Shown here: positions 17,993 through 24,592 of the stretch, piece after piece
How positions within the stretch are numbered: the first letter of the stretch is position 1
Layout: every line of letters starts with the position of its first letter
From: a virus
IMG/VR virus record: IMGVR_UViG_3300037882_000456
Coordinates: 1 to 64,000 of that record
Reading direction: 5' to 3' (one strand)
Length of the DNA stretch: 64,000 bases
Program-made: the position numbers and the translations under genes
Notes under the pieces: generated by a model
What the model saw: the letters and a program-made list of their open reading frames with translations, nothing else
Told to the model about the DNA's origin: nothing
Database searches by the model: none

Positions 17993-19150
17993 CTAGACGG
18001 AGACGAATCTCTCGGGAATAGAATACGACGGCAGACCGTCATTTTCAAGGTACAGACGTAGGGCCTGCTCATCAATTGTACCACGATGGGCGCAGACCAG
18101 AGAGCCCTCCTCGACGTACACGGACTTGACGTTGTACCCGCGAGCGCGAAGCATATTGCAAATCTCTACAGGGAACACAGAAAAGCCACTCACCTTTGCC
18201 TTGCCTCTACCGATCAACTCGATCAAATCGCCATGAGCCTCTATAACGTCGCCGGTATCTACAAAGTCCTTCTTTTGATAACCGGAACCATCAATGGTCC
18301 CGACAGTCATCTCGCTAACAAGTCTGTCGCCAGAGCCCTCTACCATTGGTGCCATCCAAAAGAAAGGCTCGCTCGCCATGCGTGCGCCTAAGATTCCTGC
18401 CTCGGTACACGAGTAAACGTCTACGATCTCTGGGTTGCCGAATACAACCTTGGCTTGCTCAATCGAATCCTCACCTAGTGGGGCCGATGCGGATAGAAAG
18501 CAGCCAAACTTTCGCTGATATCCTGCTGACCACAACTTGCTGACAACCATGCCCTTCGTCATAATAGAAAGGTCATCTGCCTGGACAAATGCGCTCAGGC
18601 TGTCTGCCGTTGGTCTTTCTGTCATCATAGACAGGGGAACCTCTAGGGCAAGTGCGGCGAGATAAGAAAGAACCGTCGTTTGGAGTGGAGCCGTCATAAA
18701 GGCGCGACCGATGAGCAGGGCGGGCATTGTCTTTTCTCCCCAATCAATCATCTTCTCGATCATATCTGGCTGCATGAAATACGGCTCTACGATGTTGATC
18801 TTTGGCGTTCCAGATGTGCCAGACGACACGGACGCAAGAGAGCCGTCAGGAAACCCTGAGGCGTGTGCCAGAAACTGACCAGTGAGGCGATCCGCCACTT
18901 CTCCACGAAAGAAGTTGGGAAGGGCAAAGACCCTTGCGCCGCCTGCGAGAAGCCCTAAAACCTGGGGGATTTGAATAGGGTCGCCCGTAATGGAAAGAAC
19001 AACAGCCTCTCCCTTTACACCTTCCGATGAGCGAAGGGCTGCCGCCTCGAACTCCCTGCCAGACATTGCTTCGCCGTCAAGCCTGATCGGCTCGGGCATC
19101 TGACTAATCTTGTCAATCAGATAAAGAGCATCAAGCGACGGTGGCACCAT
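17993..19150 (-). CDS. ANL-superfamily adenylate-forming enzyme
   Basis: 385 aa. Motifs in order: SSGTSGTPK (109-117), the A3 phosphate loop; YSCTE (246-250), A5; DTGD (298-301), A7; and GRGKAKVSGFSVFPVEI (314-330), A8 hinge. These enzymes activate a carboxylate as acyl-AMP and often pass it to a thiol or amine. The protein stops at YSIPERFVSV, just before the A10 block with the catalytic lysine. The start is the ATG at 19150, overlapping the upstream cupin gene. Finding such an enzyme inside a virion operon is unusual; its substrate cannot be read from sequence. Confidence 0.85.
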   Translation of the reverse strand: MVPPSLDALYLIDKISQMPEPIRLDGEAMSGREFEAAALRSSEGVKGEAVVLSITGDPIQIPQVLGLLAGGARVFALPNFFRGEVADRLTGQFLAHASGFPDGSLASVSSGTSGTPKINIVEPYFMQPDMIEKMIDWGEKTMPALLIGRAFMTAPLQTTVLSYLAALALEVPLSMMTERPTADSLSAFVQADDLSIMTKGMVVSKLWSAGYQRKFGCFLSASAPLGEDSIEQAKVVFGNPEIVDVYSCTEAGILGARMASEPFFWMAPMVEGSGDRLVSEMTVGTIDGSGYQKKDFVDTGDVIEAHGDLIELIGRGKAKVSGFSVFPVEICNMLRARGYNVKSVYVEEGSLVCAHRGTIDEQALRLYLENDGLPSYSIPERFVSV

Positions 19151-19547
19151 GACCGAGTCTCGTGTACATCTCGCCCATCGTTTCAACTTCGCCGTTTGGG
19201 CCGTATGCCAGAGGCGGCTTGTGTGCATAGTTAAACGTGATGAACAGAGTGTACGCTGGGGTGTCAGAAACCGATGCAATCTTGTGCAACTGAGTGTTGT
19301 TCATCCTATGGATGTTAAACCTGCGCCTCATGTGGTTTACAAAGCCATCTTCTACAGCGTCTGCCTTGAAAACATTCTCTGAGTACCAGCCCTTTAGACC
19401 GATGGAGACAAAGTCACATCCATGGTTGTGAGGAAATGCCTCCTCGTCATCAGGAACCGTGATCCTATTAAGCATCACACTAAAGAACCTGTTATGAATG
19501 TACTGCTTGCGAGACATACTTGATCCGCCTCGGTCGTCAAACTTCAC
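19131..19547 (-). CDS. Cupin-like protein A
   Basis: 138 aa, paralogue of cupin B. Contains HNRFFSVMLNRI, PHNHGCDFVSIGLKGWYSE and FNIHRMNNTQLHKI followed by TLFITFNYAHKP, matching a metal-binding cupin. GTG at 19547 is chosen because GGAGG lies eight bases upstream inside the preceding micro-ORF, whose TGA overlaps this GTG (GTGA). It is coupled to the ANL gene by a 20-base overlap. Confidence 0.65.
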   Translation of the reverse strand: MKFDDRGGSSMSRKQYIHNRFFSVMLNRITVPDDEEAFPHNHGCDFVSIGLKGWYSENVFKADAVEDGFVNHMRRRFNIHRMNNTQLHKIASVSDTPAYTLFITFNYAHKPPLAYGPNGEVETMGEMYTRLGHGATVA

Positions 19548-19642
19548 TGTGTCACCTCCGTGTCAATTCCAACGAACGAATCCGCTGGTGCTTCTGCGGG
19601 TGGTGCGTCGAGTGCCACCACCCAAGTCTTTGTGCCCTCCAT
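19544..19642 (-). CDS. 32-aa micro-ORF between GNAT-like and cupin genes
   Basis: Starts at ATG 19642 in a TAATG overlap with the upstream gene, with GGAGGG eight bases before it, and stops at a TGA that overlaps the next GTG. The peptide begins MEGTKTWVVALDAPPAEAP and is Pro/Ala/Asp-rich. Perfect start-stop coupling on both sides argues that it is translated. It may act only to couple translation or be a small partner of the enzymes. Confidence 0.6.
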   Translation of the reverse strand: MEGTKTWVVALDAPPAEAPADSFVGIDTEVTQ

Positions 19643-20076
19643 TACAGAATGCCCTCCAAGAAGATCGCGCGTTCGGCGTCCTTCCTCTGCTCCTGCATTG
19701 CGTTATCAACGGGAGGGAAGTCGTCAATGTTCTTTGGGATAGCGAACCCATACCTGTCAGCAACCAGCCTGCCAGCGGGTGAGGGATCGTGGATGTAGAT
19801 CCTCTTAATTCCTGCGGCCTCTTTGGTGTAGTAGAACAACTTGGTAAAGATGCCCTGCTCCTGGTACATCGGAGATGTCCAAACAATCCCGCCAGTAACA
19901 CACGAGCCAACACAATTATCGCACATGGTCCCTGCGCGCGCGGTCTTAAAGGTCACAATGGAGACGACTTCGCCTGATTCGTTCTGCGCTACGCCGACGA
20001 CTGCGCCACCACCCCATAGGTGAATAGACTGCTGGACCTCGTCCTGCGTAAGTAACCTGTACTGAATTTCACTCAT
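19642..20076 (-). CDS. GNAT-like acetyltransferase
   Basis: 144 aa. The middle and C-terminal part follows the GNAT pattern: a central strand (GGIVWTSPMYQEQGIFTKLF) in place of the acetyl-CoA loop, then a helix, KRIYIHDPSPAGRLVADRYGFAI, typical of the last strand-helix unit. Cys residues (MCDNCVGSC) in the middle are extra. First gene of the enzyme cassette, with a -10 (TATAAT) exactly 6 bases upstream of ATG, so probably leaderless. The acyl donor and substrate are unknown. Confidence 0.6.
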   Translation of the reverse strand: MSEIQYRLLTQDEVQQSIHLWGGGAVVGVAQNESGEVVSIVTFKTARAGTMCDNCVGSCVTGGIVWTSPMYQEQGIFTKLFYYTKEAAGIKRIYIHDPSPAGRLVADRYGFAIPKNIDDFPPVDNAMQEQRKDAERAIFLEGIL

Positions 20077-20082
20077 GGGTCA

Positions 20083-20088
20083 ATTATA
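20083..20088 (-). promoter_or_regulatory. Extended -10 promoter of the enzyme cassette
   Basis: Minus strand TGGTATAAT; TATAAT is followed by TGACCC and then ATG of the GNAT-like gene. It gives the ANL/cupin cassette its own predicted leaderless transcript inside the virion arm. Confidence 0.65.
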
Positions 20089-20109
20089 CCATGGGACAAA
20101 GCAAACTGC

Positions 20110-20628
20110 TTACGGTTCTAGGGCTAGAATGCGCGCTTCAAGGGCATCCATGCGGTCATCTAGGCCCTGTGCTCTCACGTTTAGATTGAGCACGGCATTC
20201 GCCTGAATGCCAGTTGAGCGTGCGCCTGATGCAAGCAGCATACTGTACGCATAAGAAACCTGAGTTAGAACCAGGAAGGCAAGTTTGTCTACGGTGTCAG
20301 ACCTATAGTTGAACGCGCTATAGTTTCTCAGAGCAACCTGGACGGGTGTGTTGGCTGTGGCGAACTCTGTCGGCGTCACAGAACCGTCCTCCGTTGCCAC
20401 CCTAAGCGCCTCTAGTGCGGCCATAAGTTGTCCAGACATAACGCTAATCGCCGTGATCTCTTCTGCGGGGGCAGAAGGGAAGTTTGCTAGATACTCAGCA
20501 AGGTCATCCTGGTTTCGTGGTCGAACGGCTTCGACAATAAGCCTGCTTTGATCCACGACCTGAACCGTTTGTGTAACGGTGTCGTAAACCTTAATGTTGC
20601 CTGTTGGCAACAGCCACTCTCTAATCAT
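20110..20628 (-). CDS. Virion protein with C-terminal coiled coil
   Basis: 172 aa. Starts at the ATG of a TAATG overlap with the upstream gene. N-terminal residues (MIREWLLPTGNIKVYDTVTQ) form strands, the middle is helical, and the end (GLDDRMDALEARILALEP) is a short heptad coiled coil, as in trimeric fibre or whisker parts. Role inferred from context. Confidence 0.65.
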   Translation of the reverse strand: MIREWLLPTGNIKVYDTVTQTVQVVDQSRLIVEAVRPRNQDDLAEYLANFPSAPAEEITAISVMSGQLMAALEALRVATEDGSVTPTEFATANTPVQVALRNYSAFNYRSDTVDKLAFLVLTQVSYAYSMLLASGARSTGIQANAVLNLNVRAQGLDDRMDALEARILALEP

Positions 20629-21581
20629 TACACTCCCGTCCCCTTCTTGATATAAATGTTCGGTCCACCATTTGAAATGCCCGGTGTTCCAGAGTTTGTT
20701 CCCTGTGCTGTAGTCGTGGCAATCGCATTCACGCCAAGTGGAGAGAACCCAATCGTTCCAGATGCAGAAGGATAGTAACAAGGAAGGGTTCTGGCGTACC
20801 TTAGACCATTAACCACAAGTTCAGTCTTGTTTGCAAGTTGTCCTGACTGGTCACCCGAACCGGCGAGATAGTTGTCGCCTGCGAAGAAGCAGTTGTTCAC
20901 TCTACCAATTAACCCACTCGTTCCACCAATTATAACATAGGGCCACAGGATGTCGCCACCAAGAAACTTCTTTGATGGTGCGAGATCTCCAACTGCTGGC
21001 TGATCTTGGATGGCTGGACGCATAGTAGCCAACTCAATTGTTTCCTGGGCGGCGTCCTGATTGATTGCCCTACCGGAAGATGAAAATGCCGCTGTGCCTG
21101 CGGAAGCAGAGGTCCAGGTTCCAGGGTCAGATGAGAATGACGCGAGCATAACCTTGTGGTTCGCGGCATTTGAGTTAGAAGCGGAATACGGAGTGTACTT
21201 GGTAAGCAGCACGAATGAGGACGGCGAGCCATATGTAACATCATTGGCTCCAGTCAATGCCTGTGACGGCCCCATAATCTTTAGGTAGAAGTGGTCCGGG
21301 GAAATAGACAATTCAACTTCCATGTACGAGCCAGAAAAAGTCGTGTTGCCTGAAATAAGATAGAACGAAGCGCCAGAGAAGTCGGGGCTTGTAAACAACA
21401 TCTTTCCGTTGGTACCGAACGCTACCGGAGGAGTAATGCTCAGGGTCGTTCCACCAGATGTAGAAGAGTACGTTCCTGCCGCATTTGTCCAGCCAGATGC
21501 GGCCAGTTGTGTCGTGATGATGTTAAGCAGGGCAGAGCCGTCTGCTGTACCAGAATACGTGCTTGACTTTGTGTACGTCAT
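20628..21581 (-). CDS. Virion-associated fibre/tail protein
   Basis: 317 aa, Ser/Thr/Gly-rich with beta pattern. The N-terminus (SADGSALLNIITTQLAASGWT type segment) resembles tail or fibre proteins that process in tandem with neighbours, and the protein ends in Gly-rich loops (GTPGISNGGPNIYIKKG). Coupled by overlaps to both neighbours. No specific family assigned. Confidence 0.65.
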   Translation of the reverse strand: MTYTKSSTYSGTADGSALLNIITTQLAASGWTNAAGTYSSTSGGTTLSITPPVAFGTNGKMLFTSPDFSGASFYLISGNTTFSGSYMEVELSISPDHFYLKIMGPSQALTGANDVTYGSPSSFVLLTKYTPYSASNSNAANHKVMLASFSSDPGTWTSASAGTAAFSSSGRAINQDAAQETIELATMRPAIQDQPAVGDLAPSKKFLGGDILWPYVIIGGTSGLIGRVNNCFFAGDNYLAGSGDQSGQLANKTELVVNGLRYARTLPCYYPSASGTIGFSPLGVNAIATTTAQGTNSGTPGISNGGPNIYIKKGTGV

Positions 21582-22030
21582 GTTGTTTCACCCACCTCGT
21601 ATATCTTATCAGTTCCTAGATATGGAACGCCGGTCGGGACAAAGTTAGTATTGACAGGGCTTTCGTTGACGCCCGTTTCGTGTTGAGTCGGTGCCCACTT
21701 AAACCCCGAGTCAGCAGAACGAAAGGCCCAGTAATCCTCTAGTGTCCACTCTAACCTATCCCAGTACATAGTGGTCCCCCTCGCAATGATCCCAATGGTA
21801 TCAAACGAGGATCCGCTGACCGCTTCTGTGTGCCACGGGGTATCGGCAGATGTTGGCTTGTTTGTCTGTACATAGATCTTCAAAGTAAGAGAGCCTGTGT
21901 TTGAAGGCGGATAGGACCCTGTGGTGTTTGTGACTCCACCGGGGTCAATAACAAACCAAACCCTCGAAGGATTTGGAAGGTCTGTCTGTGTACTGTATGT
22001 GTACGATGTGCTAACTCCGTTGCCACCCAT
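21578..22030 (-). CDS. Virion-associated protein
   Basis: 150 aa, rich in Thr, Ser, Trp and Tyr, beta type. Overlaps its upstream neighbour by one base and the next by 4, so it is part of the fibre gene block. Not recognised beyond context. Confidence 0.6.
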   Translation of the reverse strand: MGGNGVSTSYTYSTQTDLPNPSRVWFVIDPGGVTNTTGSYPPSNTGSLTLKIYVQTNKPTSADTPWHTEAVSGSSFDTIGIIARGTTMYWDRLEWTLEDYWAFRSADSGFKWAPTQHETGVNESPVNTNFVPTGVPYLGTDKIYEVGETT

Positions 22031-23016
22031 TACGCTGCACCCGACTCGATTGTGATTGCCTTGACGCCGAGGGCAGCGATGTCAGAGTTAAAGTAGATAT
22101 TCTTCATGGCTCCACCAATGGTTAGTTTGATTGCTCCACCACCGCCGTTGTAATCAAGACAGATCATTTGGAATGGGTGGTCAGCCGATACCAAGCCCTT
22201 CGGGGCAGACCTGTTAGATGTCACAATGGAATACCCTGGTGCGGCACCGGTGCAAGTAAGATAAGAAGAGTAGATCGTCTGTGCGCCAGTGATCGCTCCG
22301 TATGGAGTTACGAGTTCTGTATCTCCTGGCGTCGAGGCATTGGCAGTATTGTACTGCGTTGCTGACTCTGGCCCAACAAAGTGATCGCTGAACAGGACTC
22401 TAGGCCCAGGGCCATTGTTGTACACAAGGCCAACGCGGTACATCTTGATCAGATCAAATATCACGCCCGTCTTTGTGGCGAAAACACCTGCATACCTGTT
22501 GTTTCCTGTCATTGAATTGAGCAACTGGCTATACTGAAATGGAGTGCTAAAGTTCAAGTCCATTAACTTCAACCATGTTGCGCCGCTCTTGTAGTGAACT
22601 ACCCAGCCATATTGACCTGGCGACATCTTTATTGTCTGAACGGATCCGCGCGCGAATGGGCATGGAATCTCGGTAACTGACGCAACACCGGGGCCGAGCA
22701 CCGAGGGAGTTGTGCCTGCAAGTTTCAGCGTTAGAAGAGTGTCGCTACCAACATAAGAGATTTCAAACTTCACGCCCGTGGTGAAGTTAAGGCTGTTTGT
22801 GTTTGTAAAGAGGCCAGCACCGTCCTGAATTGCGAACGTGGATTCGACTGTCATTGGGCTAGAGTTGATCACGCTACTTGCGGCTACCATTGCCAAAGTT
22901 CCATTAGCGGAGTTATTGACCACGCCGGTTGCTCCGCTTGTGCCCCACGAACCCGCGATCTCAGTGACGCCTAGGATTCCTGGGACCGAGCCATCAATCA
23001 TAAAGAATGGCTTCAT
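22030..23016 (-). CDS. LamG-like virion protein
   Basis: 328 aa made of two similar beta-sandwich units: residues about 20-190 and 200-320 both have strand patterns such as VKFEISYVGSDTLLTLKLAG and end in a motif binding-like loop. The domain type suggests glycan recognition at the tail. Overlaps the collagen-like gene by 4 bases, which suggests both form one fibre assembly. Confidence 0.6.
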   Translation of the reverse strand: MKPFFMIDGSVPGILGVTEIAGSWGTSGATGVVNNSANGTLAMVAASSVINSSPMTVESTFAIQDGAGLFTNTNSLNFTTGVKFEISYVGSDTLLTLKLAGTTPSVLGPGVASVTEIPCPFARGSVQTIKMSPGQYGWVVHYKSGATWLKLMDLNFSTPFQYSQLLNSMTGNNRYAGVFATKTGVIFDLIKMYRVGLVYNNGPGPRVLFSDHFVGPESATQYNTANASTPGDTELVTPYGAITGAQTIYSSYLTCTGAAPGYSIVTSNRSAPKGLVSADHPFQMICLDYNGGGGAIKLTIGGAMKNIYFNSDIAALGVKAITIESGAA

Positions 23017-24563
23017 GGAGTTGTCCAGTCTAGCCTGAAAGTGACCTTAGTTGGAGCAGTTCCTGTAATCGAGGTTGCGGCGATCTGAATTACGCTGCCT
23101 GCTGTACCTGCATGAGAGACGCTAAATGCCTGATATGTTACACCGGCGGTTACTGTCATCGGTGCTCCAAAGTTTGTTCCATCCTTTACCAACTGGATGT
23201 TAAATGAATCCGAGCCTGCGACTGCGGTGTAAACCACCCTGGTGATTGTGAAAGCATCTGGCATTGGGAGTCTTGCATCATATGTCTTTGACGCTAGCGT
23301 GCCGATGCCGCCGAATTGCGCCGTTACTGCACCGTTAGTGCCGTTGGTTCCAGCAGCGCCATCAGATCCGTCAAGTCCTGGGTCGCCCTGGATACCTTGA
23401 ATACCCTGGATTCCTTGATCACCTTGGATTCCTTGAATGCCCTGAGCGCCGTCGCTGCCATCGAGGCCTGCATCACCCTGAATTCCCTGGATTCCTTGAA
23501 TACCCTGATCGCCTTGATCGCCCTGGGGGCCAGGAACCGTAGAGTCTGCGCCTGGGATGCCCTGAATTCCTTGGATTCCTTGGATTCCTTGATCACCCTC
23601 TGGACCTGGAACTGTAGAGTCTGCGCCGTCAGCGCCATCGACACCTGGAATTCCCTGAATGCCTTGGATTCCCTGGATACCCTGGTCACCTTCTGGTCCC
23701 GGTACGGTCGAGGCAGCGCCAGTCTCACCTTGAATGCCCTGGATTCCCTGAATGCCCTGGATTCCTTGATCTCCGGTGTCACCCTTATCACCTTTGTCAC
23801 CCTTGATTCCCTGGATGCCCTGATCTCCCTGGTTTCCGAGATCGCCCTTTAAGCCCTGAATTCCCTGATTACCCTGGATTCCCTGGATCCCCTGGTCACC
23901 AGTGTCACCCTTAACACCCTGAATGCCTTGATCGCCAGTGTCACCCTTAATGCCCTGAATTCCTTGAATACCCTGAATTCCCTGCTCACCCTGAGGGCCT
24001 CTGATCTGACCAGCGTTCGTCCACTGAGTCCCAGTCCAAACCATACCATCGCCTGCGATGCCGACACCAGACTGAGAAGCAGCAAGGATCCACATATCAC
24101 CTGACTGTGGTGACTCTAGAGCGATTGCAGACCAAGTTGCCGTTCCCTTGACAACAATTCCAGAGCCGTCTTGTCCATCAAGACCATCCACACCGGGCTC
24201 GCCACGGAACGTTCCAACGTCAATCCAAGAAGAACCATCCCAAACCCAAAGGTTATCTCCAACAACATAAGAAACTACGCCGTTTCCAGATGGGTACGCT
24301 GCAATAAGGTCGCCAGAGGTCGGGAATGATCCGCCGATAGTTCCGTAGCCAAGCGTCTTAAGACCATAGGTTCCGTCTGTACGACGGAAAAGAACCTGAT
24401 AAGCGCGGCCACCAGATGTGCTTACATCAGCCAAGTCGTCAAGCGAAATAGTCGCGCCGGTGCTTGTGGTGGGCTGGCCTCCTACTGGGGCCGTTGAAGA
24501 AAACCCTGGAAGGCCTGGGGAAGTTACAATTCCCGATTCTTGGGACTCATCGTATACAGGCAT
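23013..24563 (-). CDS. Collagen-like tail fibre protein
   Basis: 516 aa. Residues about 187-412 are Gly-X-Y triplets (GIQ repeated many times, with GDK, GDT and GPE/GPQ interruptions such as STVPGPEG), expected to form a collagen-type triple helix. The N-terminal part has LDDLADVSTSG and a WxGTQW-type module common in tail fibres; the last 90 residues form a beta-rich C-terminal domain, probably the trimerising tip. The -10 TATAAT ends 6 bases before the ATG, so the mRNA is likely leaderless. Confidence 0.9.
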   Translation of the reverse strand: MPVYDESQESGIVTSPGLPGFSSTAPVGGQPTTSTGATISLDDLADVSTSGGRAYQVLFRRTDGTYGLKTLGYGTIGGSFPTSGDLIAAYPSGNGVVSYVVGDNLWVWDGSSWIDVGTFRGEPGVDGLDGQDGSGIVVKGTATWSAIALESPQSGDMWILAASQSGVGIAGDGMVWTGTQWTNAGQIRGPQGEQGIQGIQGIQGIKGDTGDQGIQGVKGDTGDQGIQGIQGNQGIQGLKGDLGNQGDQGIQGIKGDKGDKGDTGDQGIQGIQGIQGIQGETGAASTVPGPEGDQGIQGIQGIQGIPGVDGADGADSTVPGPEGDQGIQGIQGIQGIPGADSTVPGPQGDQGDQGIQGIQGIQGDAGLDGSDGAQGIQGIQGDQGIQGIQGIQGDPGLDGSDGAAGTNGTNGAVTAQFGGIGTLASKTYDARLPMPDAFTITRVVYTAVAGSDSFNIQLVKDGTNFGAPMTVTAGVTYQAFSVSHAGTAGSVIQIAATSITGTAPTKVTFRLDWTTP

Positions 24564-24569
24564 GAATTC

Positions 24570-24575
24570 ATTATA
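24570..24575 (-). promoter_or_regulatory. Extended -10 promoter of the collagen-like fibre gene
   Basis: Minus strand TGGTATAAT followed by GAATTC and ATG; spacing of 6 bases predicts a leaderless start. Confidence 0.6.
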
Positions 24576-24592
24576 CCATTAAGCCGATCAGA

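Noticed and set aside
23324-24100. Antisense and shifted frames over the collagen-like repeats
   Set aside because: Repetitive DNA opens several frames; only the minus frame with Gly at every third residue has a start signal and terminal domains.
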